Part shown: one piece after another, positions 1 through 6,298 of the stretch | How positions within the stretch are numbered: position 1 is the first letter of the stretch | How the letters are laid out: each line of letters begins with the position of its first letter | Assembly: GCA_001513505.1 (NCBI GenBank) | Contig: LFTM01000166.1 | Span: forward strand, 1 to 8,675 | Direction of reading: 5' to 3' | From: Clostridiales bacterium DTU092 | GTDB lineage: Bacteria; Bacillota; Clostridia; Caldicoprobacterales; Caldicoprobacteraceae | Length of the DNA: 8,675 nucleotides | Translations under genes and position numbers: made by a program | The notes under the pieces: generated by a model | What the model was told of the DNA's origin: nothing | Seen by the model: only the letters and a program-made list of their open reading frames with translations | Databases searched by the model: none

Positions 1-69
1 GGAATCACCGCCGCAATAGTATTTGGCTACCTGATAGCTGTTTTGTTTAACCCTGGAATGAAGAGATGA
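1..69 (+). CDS. C-terminal end of an unidentified membrane protein (partial)
   Basis: Frame 1 is open from the left edge to a TGA at 67-69, giving 22 codons that end in FNPGMKR. The visible residues are mostly hydrophobic (Ile, Ala, Val, Phe, Leu), as in a final transmembrane helix followed by a short Lys/Arg end that would lie on the cytoplasmic side. A strong stem-loop begins at the last base of the stop codon, which supports this being the real end of a rightward gene. The rest of the gene lies to the left of the window. I do not recognise the family from so short a tail, and I assign no function. Confidence 0.55.
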   Translation, partial: GITAAIVFGYLIAVLFNPGMKR

Positions 70-100
70 AAAAGGGATGCCAGGATGCATCCCTTTTTTT
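69..100 (+). terminator. Rho-independent terminator, probably bidirectional
   Basis: A perfect 12-bp stem (69-80 with 87-98) encloses a 6-base loop (81-86). The core GGGATGC pairs with GCATCCC, flanked by A5 on the left and T7 on the right (94-100). On the plus strand it ends the gene whose stop codon is at 67-69, and the stem starts in that stop codon. On the minus strand the A5 becomes a shorter U-tract, so the same structure can also end the PBP transcript, whose stop is at 118-120. This is a typical shared terminator between convergent genes. Confidence 0.9.
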
Positions 101-117
101 ACTGCTATGCAGAACTG

Positions 118-2991
118 CTAGTCTTCAAAATTGTTGTTGTTATTTTTTTTATTATTATTTCTATCATTGTTATCATGCTCATGTGGCGGAGGTTGGTTAT
201 TTTCCTCTTCTATTTTTCTTCTTATGGCGTCGAATATATTGTCACTTAGCTCTGACAGTTTTGACATATTTTCCTCCACCTTTTTTGAGTCAAATTTCGG
301 CAGCTCCTTTATAGGTTCGTCGTTATCACCGGGCGGTTTTAATTCGATCTTTTCAATGCTCTTTAGCAGGTCTTCAATTGCTTTTTCCAGCCTATTGCGC
401 ATATCATTGGTCAAATGCTCCCTATATTCCGGATTATTCATGTTATTCTTTACCTTATTTATAAGATCCTGAACCTGCTGTAACAGAGATTCTCTTTTAC
501 TTTCAGATTCCTGCCATTCAGAGGTATGCAAATGACAGAAATACTCTCTGTCTTCAGGATTCTCATAGTTTAACCCTTCAAGATCTGACGATGTCTTGAA
601 TGCTCCGGGAACATATTTTTCAAGTTCAGCATCGCTTAACTTGCGAAGTACTGAGTTTTCAGGAATCACTATGACGGACTTTTTAGCAATATGTTCTTCA
701 GGGCAGTAAGGCGAAGCCAATTTGCCGGAGAACTTACATATTTTGACTTCTTTATGCATATCACATTTTTCTTTCGGTACCGCTTCCTTTGGGAACCATT
801 CGGTTATTACACCATGCCCGCTTATATCGTTTTCACACAGATCCCCGTTGGGGAGTTTCCCGGATTTGCTGCATACCGTAACCCTCACTACACCATCCGG
901 AACCTTATCATAGAAAGGTTTATTCTCCAGATCCTGATGTATTGGATCCATGATTGCCTTCCATAAAGGTGCGGCATACCTGGCGCTCTGAGTGCCTTTA
1001 GCAAGGGGTTTCCAAAGATCATGACCTATCCAGACAGTCGCGGTATAATAAGGAGTAAACCCTGCAAAGTATATACCCTTGAAATCATTTACCGTACCTG
1101 TTTTTGCAGCAACCGGCATGGCCTTGGACAACCTGGCACTTCTTCCCGTTCCGCTTTTAACTACCTCTTCCATTAAATCGGTCAATATGAAAGTTGTGCT
1201 TTCCTTAAAAACAACCCTTTTAACCTGTATGGTATCCTTGCTTAAAATTTCGTTACCGTTCTTGTCTATAACTTTTGTAAACGATATAGGTCTCTGGTAT
1301 ATACCTTTATTTGCTATAGTAGCATAAGCTGCAGTGGTTTCTATCATGTTTATGGCATCACTTCCCAATGACAGACTGGATGGAAACTTATCCTTCACAT
1401 AGGCACTGGTACTGATTCCCATCTCTAAAAGCTTTTCTGCAGCATAATCGGTTGAGACCCTTTCAGCAACGATTCTTGCCGCCGCTACGTTAATTGATCT
1501 TCTTATTGCTGTACGGACATCTACAAGACCGCTAAACTTATAATCGTAATTGTTTGGATATTCCTTGCTGCCGCCTTTCCATCCTTTAACGGGGGCGGGG
1601 ACATCTTCCAGTATGATCCCACCGGGATATCCGGCTTCGATAAACGGACCGTATACCGACAAGGGTTTAATGGATGAACCGGGAGACCAATTCAGGTTGG
1701 CTCGGTTGGTCCAGAACTGCCCCTTCGGGGAACTTCTGCCTCCTACCATAGCAATTATCTCCCCTGTATTATGATCCATAACAACAGCTGCGGCCTGAGG
1801 CTGTTCAATTTCGTTACCCTGATTGTCTTTTAACACCCTGTCATTGCTGTTAGCTAACTTAGGAAGGTTCTTATAGTTATATACCGTCTGTTCCAAAGAT
1901 TTCTGGATTTCAGGGTCAACGGTGGTGTAGATGTGTAAACCTCCCTCTTGAATGAGTTTCATGGCTTTTTGCCGTCCTTCATCACCGGTCCAGCCGTTCT
2001 GCTCCATCAATCTGTCTCTGACATCAAGTATTACATATTCAACAAAATATGGCATTGGATACAGGGATTCCCGGCTGGATTTCTCAATAACAGTAAATCC
2101 ATCTTCAAAGGGATCCTTATCAGAAGAAAACTTTGCTTCTTCGTATTCCTCCTTGGTAATGAATCCGTTTTCGTACATCAGACGCAGTACCAGATTGGTA
2201 CGGTTGTAGGTGATTTCAGGATTCCGGTTTTGATCATAGAAATTCTTTCTTGGATCGTAATAATAAGGATTTTTTAGGATCCCGGCAAGGATAGCGCATT
2301 CACGTATAGTCAGATCCTTAAGCTCTTTTCCAAAATAGTCTTTTGCTGCGGTTTTTACTCCGTAGTTACCGCTGCCAAAATAGCTGGTGTTAAGGTAAGC
2401 CTCAAGAATCTGTTCCTTGCTATAGTTTTGTTCCAGCTGTATAGCAAGGTAGGCTTCCTGAATCTTGCGCTTATACGAACGCTCAGGAGTAAGCAGAGTA
2501 TTCTTAATGAGCTGTTGGGTAATGGTGCTGGCGCCTTGTACCGATTCATTTTTCAGATTGTTGATGACAGCACCTAAAAGACGTTTCAAGTCTATCCCTT
2601 TGTGTACATAAAAGCGTACATCCTCAACTGCCAAAACAGCATCCTGTAACCTTTTCGGGATTTCATCCAAAGTTGCCCAGACACGATTTTCAAGGCCGTA
2701 GTATGGTGTAATCAGGTTACCGTGTCTGTCGTAGATAAATGAAGTTTCACTTTGGTTTTCAATACGTTCCAAATCCAACACGGGGGTCGCATCAAGATAA
2801 CCTTTCGCTATGCCAACGAAAGCTCCAAAACCGGCAAAACCCAGTATTATAAATGAAATCAACAATATCCTCAGAGTTGTTATAAATACTGATAAAACAA
2901 AATTAGGCTGTTTCTTTCTCTTTTGGAAACATCCTTTTATTTTCTTAAGCCATGTATTTTTTTCTTTATCATTATTTTTACTTGTTTTCAT
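118..2991 (-). CDS. Class A (bifunctional) penicillin-binding protein, PBP1A type
   Basis: This membrane-anchored enzyme polymerises lipid II into glycan strands and cross-links the stem peptides outside the cytoplasmic membrane. From the preferred ATG at 2991 it has 957 residues: a basic cytoplasmic N-terminus, one membrane anchor (about 31-62), a GT51 glycosyltransferase domain (about 80-255), a linker, a transpeptidase domain (about 398-690), and a long C-terminal extension. GT51 motifs are EDVRFYVHKG (Glu123 the likely catalytic base), GASTITQQL (153-161) and RKIQEA with ILEAYLN after it. Transpeptidase motifs are SSIK (Ser439, Lys442), SIN (499-501) and KTG (630-632), so both activities look intact. 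After the transpeptidase domain come six cysteines (707, 719, 743, 752, 763, 819), four of them in two C-x-x-SGKL-x(n)-C units, as seen in clostridial PBP1A proteins. Then come charged helical segments and an Asn-rich tail. The ORF extends upstream to an ATG at 3039, but AGGAGG (2997-3002) sits 5 bases before the ATG at 2991, and the likely -10 box lies between the two starts. The ATG at 2994 is only 2 bases from that site. It resembles B. subtilis PonA, but paralogues are common, so I give no symbol. Confidence 0.96.
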   Translation of the reverse strand: MKTSKNNDKEKNTWLKKIKGCFQKRKKQPNFVLSVFITTLRILLISFIILGFAGFGAFVGIAKGYLDATPVLDLERIENQSETSFIYDRHGNLITPYYGLENRVWATLDEIPKRLQDAVLAVEDVRFYVHKGIDLKRLLGAVINNLKNESVQGASTITQQLIKNTLLTPERSYKRKIQEAYLAIQLEQNYSKEQILEAYLNTSYFGSGNYGVKTAAKDYFGKELKDLTIRECAILAGILKNPYYYDPRKNFYDQNRNPEITYNRTNLVLRLMYENGFITKEEYEEAKFSSDKDPFEDGFTVIEKSSRESLYPMPYFVEYVILDVRDRLMEQNGWTGDEGRQKAMKLIQEGGLHIYTTVDPEIQKSLEQTVYNYKNLPKLANSNDRVLKDNQGNEIEQPQAAAVVMDHNTGEIIAMVGGRSSPKGQFWTNRANLNWSPGSSIKPLSVYGPFIEAGYPGGIILEDVPAPVKGWKGGSKEYPNNYDYKFSGLVDVRTAIRRSINVAAARIVAERVSTDYAAEKLLEMGISTSAYVKDKFPSSLSLGSDAINMIETTAAYATIANKGIYQRPISFTKVIDKNGNEILSKDTIQVKRVVFKESTTFILTDLMEEVVKSGTGRSARLSKAMPVAAKTGTVNDFKGIYFAGFTPYYTATVWIGHDLWKPLAKGTQSARYAAPLWKAIMDPIHQDLENKPFYDKVPDGVVRVTVCSKSGKLPNGDLCENDISGHGVITEWFPKEAVPKEKCDMHKEVKICKFSGKLASPYCPEEHIAKKSVIVIPENSVLRKLSDAELEKYVPGAFKTSSDLEGLNYENPEDREYFCHLHTSEWQESESKRESLLQQVQDLINKVKNNMNNPEYREHLTNDMRNRLEKAIEDLLKSIEKIELKPPGDNDEPIKELPKFDSKKVEENMSKLSELSDNIFDAIRRKIEEENNQPPPHEHDNNDRNNNKKNNNNNFED

Positions 2992-2995
2992 CATT

Positions 2996-3002
2996 ACCTC
3001 CT
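2996..3002 (-). promoter_or_regulatory. Ribosome binding site of the PBP gene (decides the start)
   Basis: On the minus strand AGGAGGT is followed by two in-frame ATG codons. The second (first base 2991) lies 5 bases after AGGAGG, an acceptable distance. The first (2994) is only 2 bases away and too close. No comparable site precedes the upstream ATG at 3039. This sets the protein at 957 residues rather than 973. Confidence 0.85.
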
Positions 3003-3027
3003 GCCTTATATAAGGTTCGCTCATATA

Positions 3028-3036
3028 ATTATAGCA
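3028..3036 (-). promoter_or_regulatory. Extended -10 promoter element for the PBP gene
   Basis: Read on the minus strand, the sequence is TGCTATAAT: a perfect TATAAT (-10) preceded by the TGn extension. The -35 position 17 bases upstream has little resemblance to TTGACA, which is common for extended -10 promoters. Transcription would start near 3021 and give a leader of about 30 bases that contains the palindrome CCTTATATAAGG (3004-3015) and the ribosome binding site. The call rests on consensus match and position only. Confidence 0.5.
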
Positions 3037-3151
3037 CAAATATGATTAAAATCCCATTAAAAATATATGACCATTTTGCTACGTCGGATAAGATTCAGGG
3101 GGCATTATTAATAAATATTGTAACAAAAAGGCTGATGCTTTCATAAAATGT

Positions 3152-3158
3152 AAGGGGG
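3152..3158 (+). promoter_or_regulatory. Ribosome binding site of yunB (selects the TTG start)
   Basis: AAGGGGG at 3152-3158 is the only Shine-Dalgarno-like sequence here. A GTG in the same frame (3158-3160) overlaps it and cannot be served by it. The TTG at 3167-3169 lies 8 bases downstream, a normal distance, so TTG is the likely start codon. Confidence 0.7.
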
Positions 3159-3166
3159 TGTTCGTC

Positions 3167-3841
3167 TTGAGAAAGTATTGGAGGTACAGACGTAACTATC
3201 TAATATTAACTGTTATTACCGTGATATTTCTTTTATCATGTCTTATGTTTCTGTTTATAGACAGAGGACTAAAACCTGCAGTCATTGCCATGTCAGAAGC
3301 TCAGGTAAGATACATAACTGTTAAGGCTATGAATAATGCTGTCAAAAAAGTTTTAAACAGTAATATCAAATATACCGACCTTATTAATATAATGACCGAT
3401 AGAAACGGGAAGATTTCCTTGATACAGGCAAATACCATAAAAATGAACGCTTTAGGCTCTGAGACATCCAGCATTGCCCAGGATGAGATTCGCACGATGG
3501 GTCAGGAGGGGATCTACATACCTCTTGGTGCAGTATTTAACAGCAAAATACTGGCTGGCCTTGGGCCAAAAATAAAGGTAACTATTATTCCTGTTGGATC
3601 GGTAACAACTGATTTTGCGACAGAATTTGAAAATGCAGGTATAAACCAGACCCGCCATAAAATTTTTATGATTATGGAAGCGAATGTACGTGTTGTAATT
3701 CCTTTAGGAAGTGATACGGCTCACATCAAAACAAGGGTACCGGTTACCGAAACAATCATCGTCGGTGAGGTTCCCGATTATTACATAAATGTCCAGGACG
3801 GAGAAAGCGACAATATTCTGAACCTTGTTCCAGGGCCATAG
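3167..3841 (+). CDS. yunB: Sporulation protein YunB
   Basis: YunB is a conserved membrane protein of spore formers. In B. subtilis it belongs to the sigma-E (mother-cell) regulon and is needed for efficient sporulation; its molecular role is not settled. The 224-residue product has a basic start, one membrane segment (about 11-31), then a region ending KPAVIAMSE that leads into the family domain. Family-typical stretches are IPLG followed by LGPKIKV, the VVIPLGSDTAHIKT segment and a GEVPDYY motif near the C-terminus. The chain ends soon after GEVPDYY, without the longer hydrophilic tail I recall in the Bacillus protein. I chose TTG at 3167 because the GTG at 3158 overlaps the ribosome binding site; the longer version would have 227 residues. 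It is divergent from the PBP gene and precedes yebC, which has its own promoter. A loose sigma-E-like promoter (AAATATT 3113-3119, then GATGCTTT 3134-3141) fits the expected control but matches poorly. Confidence 0.92.
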   Translation: MRKYWRYRRNYLILTVITVIFLLSCLMFLFIDRGLKPAVIAMSEAQVRYITVKAMNNAVKKVLNSNIKYTDLINIMTDRNGKISLIQANTIKMNALGSETSSIAQDEIRTMGQEGIYIPLGAVFNSKILAGLGPKIKVTIIPVGSVTTDFATEFENAGINQTRHKIFMIMEANVRVVIPLGSDTAHIKTRVPVTETIIVGEVPDYYINVQDGESDNILNLVPGP

Positions 3842-3892
3842 AGCAAAGAAAAGCTGCTTTTTCAGCTATGAAAACAGGAAGACATAAAACAA

Positions 3893-3921
3893 TTTACAGT
3901 TTAAATTACTTATGATATTAT
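3893..3921 (+). promoter_or_regulatory. Sigma-A-type promoter upstream of yebC
   Basis: TTTACA (3893-3898, five of six matches to TTGACA) is separated by exactly 17 bases from TATTAT (3916-3921, five of six matches to TATAAT). Transcription would start near 3928 and give a leader of about 50 bases ending in the GGAGGG ribosome binding site (3963-3968), 8 bases before the yebC ATG. This suggests yebC, and possibly the genes after it, are expressed independently of yunB. Confidence 0.6.
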
Positions 3922-3976
3922 AAAGTTACTTTAATTATATATATAAAGAATACCTGTTATGTGGAGGGATAAATAA

Positions 3977-4702
3977 ATGGCTGGACATTCAAAATGGGCT
4001 AATATAAAACGTAAGAAAGAAAAGACCGATGCTCAGCGAGGCAAAATATTTACAAAGCTGGGCAGAGAAATTGCCGTGGCTGTTCGGGAGGGTGGAAGCG
4101 ATCCGGATACAAATCCAAGGCTCAGGGATGCTATTGCCAAAGCCAAAGCTGCAAATATGCCTAATGAAAATATACAGAGGAATATAAAAAAGGCCTCTGG
4201 TGAACTTGGTTCAGTAAATTATGAAGAGGTTACATATGAAGGTTATGGGCCAAGCGGAGTAGCCATTATAGTTGAGGCTTTAACAGATAACCGTAACCGG
4301 ACTGCTAGTGATATGCGCTATATATTTGATCGGGGCGGCGGAAACCTTGGTGCCAGTGGATGTGTGGCCTGGATGTTTGAACGTAAAGGGCTGCTTGTAC
4401 TGGAAAAGAATCAAGACATAGATGAAGATGAATTGATGATGATGGCTCTGGATGCCGGAGCTGAGGATATATCAGATGAGGATGAAGTGTTTGAAATAAT
4501 AACATCACCGTCAGATTTCTCCAGTGTCAGGGAATCCCTTGAAAATGCCGGATACACATTCGCATCAGCTGAAGTAGTCATGATTCCGCAGAACTATGTA
4601 GACGCTGATGAGTCAACTAAAGAGAAGATTATCAATTTACTTGAGAGATTGGAAGAACATGATGATGTTCAAAACGTTTTCTCCAATTTAAATATGGATT
4701 AG
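3977..4702 (+). CDS. yebC: YebC/PmpR/TACO1 family protein
   Basis: A 241-residue cytoplasmic protein of full family length. It begins with the hallmark MAGHSKWANIK-R-KKEKTDAQRGK and carries the conserved core around VTYEGYGPSGVAIIVEA and the TDNRNRT motif (85-109), then a GGNLGASGCVAWMF block (120-134). The C-terminal part is acidic, typical of the family. Members have been described as DNA-binding regulators (PmpR in Pseudomonas). Their mitochondrial relative TACO1 and some bacterial homologues act in translation, helping ribosomes through difficult stretches such as consecutive prolines. Which role applies here cannot be read from the sequence. GGAGGG (3963-3968) lies 8 bases before the ATG. 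In many bacteria yebC sits next to ruvC; here it is followed after 106 bases by a BofC-domain gene. Confidence 0.97.
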   Translation: MAGHSKWANIKRKKEKTDAQRGKIFTKLGREIAVAVREGGSDPDTNPRLRDAIAKAKAANMPNENIQRNIKKASGELGSVNYEEVTYEGYGPSGVAIIVEALTDNRNRTASDMRYIFDRGGGNLGASGCVAWMFERKGLLVLEKNQDIDEDELMMMALDAGAEDISDEDEVFEIITSPSDFSSVRESLENAGYTFASAEVVMIPQNYVDADESTKEKIINLLERLEEHDDVQNVFSNLNMD

Positions 4703-4747
4703 TAGTATAAAAAAAGCAACGCTCAATGGCTGTGAATTAGCCTATAT

Positions 4748-4776
4748 GTATAATAAATGTAAAAATGGAAACACTA
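4748..4776 (+). promoter_or_regulatory. Candidate forespore (sigma-F/sigma-G-like) promoter of the BofC-domain gene
   Basis: GTATA (4748-4752) fits the B. subtilis sigma-F -35 pattern GywTA, and GGAAACACTA (4767-4776) fits the -10 pattern GgnrAnAnTw at every defined position. The 14-base spacer is slightly shorter than the usual 15-16. An overlapping sigma-G-like reading (CACTATA, 4772-4778) is weaker. B. subtilis bofC is a forespore gene, so the match is in a sensible place, but the consensus is loose and borrowed from Bacillus. Perfect TATAAT boxes at 4749-4754 and 4775-4780 have no convincing -35 partner. Confidence 0.35.
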
Positions 4777-4812
4777 TAATCTGAATCCATATTTTTGGAG
4801 GGATTATAGTGT
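4771..4812 (+). repeat. Perfect 11-bp inverted repeat spanning the ribosome binding site and GTG start
   Basis: ACACTATAATC (4771-4781) is the exact reverse complement of GATTATAGTGT (4802-4812), with a 20-base loop. The right arm contains the GTG start codon (4809-4811), and the Shine-Dalgarno core GGAGG (4797-4801) lies at the end of the loop. Inside the loop TCCA (4786-4789) can also pair with TGGA (4796-4799), which would cover part of the Shine-Dalgarno site. If transcribed whole, this would hide both start signals. The arm centres are 31 bp apart, about three helical turns, so a protein-binding dyad is also possible. The repeat itself is certain; its function is inference. Confidence 0.7.
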
Positions 4813-5423
4813 ATACACCAAGGAAGAGGAGAAGAAGTTTTTTACTTGTTATATTTCTGATGATTCTTGGAGTTGTTGTAGGATATTCTTATGGCTATTT
4901 AGCTGATATATATAAAAGACATAATCCGGATAACGACAAATTGCCGATAAATAATGCCGGAATCTTGACAAATTCAATGGAAGACATAACTCTGGAAAAA
5001 CAGGCAATAAGTCAATCCGAAGTCATTACAGAAGAAACAATTTTTGTCTTTGAGCGATATTACAGGTTATGTCAGCATAGCAAAATAAATGAAAGGCATG
5101 CAAACTTTGAAGAGATTGGGTTGTCATTAGATGAAGTGAAACAGCTTCACCATGAATGGTTGGTAAAAGATTTTTCGCCATCCAGAGTTTTATTAATTAA
5201 AGAGCTCGATGGTTATTGTCCGGATCATTATCTGATAAAAGAAAAGGATGGCTACATCGCAGTGTTTCAAACTATAGAAAATGGTGAAGGGGTTTTATTG
5301 CTATGTCAAACACACATGAATGTGGATTTTCTTGAAAACGGTATTAAGGATCGTGTTCGGGAAGGTATATTGGTTGACACATTAGAGGATGTAGAATACT
5401 TAATTGAAAGTTGGGACAGTTAA
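4809..5423 (+). CDS. Membrane-anchored protein with BofC C-terminal domain
   Basis: The 204-residue product has a basic N-terminus (RKRRR at 5-9), one membrane segment (about 11-32) and an extracytoplasmic part. After a polar linker, residues about 70-203 match the BofC C-terminal domain: TEET then a FERYYRLCQH segment, GLSLDEV, EW-x-VKDFSPS, LDGYCPDHYLI, DGYIAVF, and an ending LEDVEYLIESWDS. Cysteines 88, 137 and 166 are present; Cys137 sits where the Bacillus protein has its conserved Cys. In B. subtilis, BofC is a forespore-made protein of the intermembrane space that restrains the SpoIVB protease in the sigma-K checkpoint. Clostridia often lack parts of that checkpoint, so the role here may differ. 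The start is GTG with GGAGGG (4797-4802) 6 bases upstream; the next in-frame Met is inside the membrane segment. A dyad covers this start. It lies between yebC and proBA. Confidence 0.82.
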   Translation: MYTPRKRRRSFLLVIFLMILGVVVGYSYGYLADIYKRHNPDNDKLPINNAGILTNSMEDITLEKQAISQSEVITEETIFVFERYYRLCQHSKINERHANFEEIGLSLDEVKQLHHEWLVKDFSPSRVLLIKELDGYCPDHYLIKEKDGYIAVFQTIENGEGVLLLCQTHMNVDFLENGIKDRVREGILVDTLEDVEYLIESWDS

Positions 5424-5485
5424 AATACCTGGTGTTTTATAAATAAGCAAAAAAAATAATACGCTAGCAAAAGGGGTTAAAAAAG

Positions 5486-6295
5486 ATGGGGGACATTGTT
5501 GAGGAGATAAAAAACGCAAAGACCATTGTAGTTAAAGTAGGAACATCCACCATAACACACAATAACGGAACAATAAATTTATATGTGGTGGAAAGACTTA
5601 TTCGGGTATTATCCGATTTGCGGAATGAGGATAAGGACATTGTATTGGTTACCTCGGGGGCGATTGGGGTCGGCTGTTCCAGATTGAAGCTTAGCAAAAA
5701 ACCGGATTCACTTCCTGAAAAGCAGGCACTCGCTGCTATAGGACAAATTAATTTGATGCATATATATTCAAAGCTGCTTAACGAATACGGACAGATAGCC
5801 TCCCAGGTTTTGCTGACAAAAGATGTTATTGATGATGAACAGAGAAGAACTAATGCCGTTAACACCTTTAATACCCTGTTCAGATACGGAAGCATTCCTA
5901 TTGTTAATGAGAACGATACTGTAGCTACCGAGGAAATTGAATTCGGTGATAATGACACGTTATCTGCCATAGTAGCGGTACTTATCAAGGCGGATTTGCT
6001 CATATTACTTTCCGATATCGATGGATTGTATGACAAAAACCCCAAATACCATCCGGATGCGCAGCTCATTCCTATTGTACACGGTATAACCAGTCAAATC
6101 GAACAGTACAGCCAGAATACCGACAATAGTTTTGGGACCGGTGGAATGATAACCAAGCTGGCTGCCGCCAGAATATGCAACAGACATGGTATACCCATGG
6201 TTATTGCAAATGGGGACAACCCCTACAACATATGCCGGATCATAAACGGAGAGCTTGTGGGAACTGTTTTTGTCCCAAACGGGAAGGAGGATTAA
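5486..6295 (+). CDS. proB: Glutamate 5-kinase, short form without PUA domain
   Basis: ProB phosphorylates glutamate with ATP to gamma-glutamyl phosphate, the first step of proline synthesis in the cytoplasm. The 269-residue protein is an amino-acid-kinase domain: VVKVGTST (15-22, phosphate-binding), LVTSGAIGVG (54-63), VNENDTV (140-146) and FGDNDTLSA (153-161) at the glutamate site, SDIDGLYDKNP (176-186), and FGTGGMITK (216-224) at the nucleotide site. Enzymes of the E. coli and B. subtilis type carry about 100 extra residues forming a C-terminal PUA domain. That domain is absent, as in some other Firmicutes, and the gene ends cleanly in front of proA, so this is a natural short form and not a truncation. 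AAGGGG (5471-5476) lies 9 bases before the ATG. The 62-base upstream gap is too short for a T-box leader, and I find no convincing promoter in it, so read-through from upstream is possible. Confidence 0.97.
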   Translation: MGDIVEEIKNAKTIVVKVGTSTITHNNGTINLYVVERLIRVLSDLRNEDKDIVLVTSGAIGVGCSRLKLSKKPDSLPEKQALAAIGQINLMHIYSKLLNEYGQIASQVLLTKDVIDDEQRRTNAVNTFNTLFRYGSIPIVNENDTVATEEIEFGDNDTLSAIVAVLIKADLLILLSDIDGLYDKNPKYHPDAQLIPIVHGITSQIEQYSQNTDNSFGTGGMITKLAAARICNRHGIPMVIANGDNPYNICRIINGELVGTVFVPNGKED

Positions 6296-6298
6296 GTC

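Noticed and set aside
131..472. Plus-strand open frames rich in Leu, Phe and Ser opposite the PBP 3' end
   Set aside because: They are the antisense reading of the Asn- and Lys-rich PBP tail and have no ribosome binding site or recognisable domain.
3142..3149. CATAAAAT, a near match to a sigma-E -10 box, before yunB
   Set aside because: It is only two bases from the ribosome binding site, so a transcript starting from it would lack a usable leader.
3851..3868. Small hairpin after the yunB stop (AGCTG/CAGCT)
   Set aside because: The stem has only 5 bp and no T-run follows it, so it does not qualify as a terminator.
5424..5485. Possible T-box or other riboswitch before proB
   Set aside because: The gap is only 62 bases and contains no T-box motif, no specifier-loop structure and no terminator hairpin.
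5464..6069. 201-codon open frame on the minus strand opposite proB
   Set aside because: It lies wholly inside the strongly supported proB gene on the other strand, has Ser-rich composition typical of antisense reading, and resembles no family I know.
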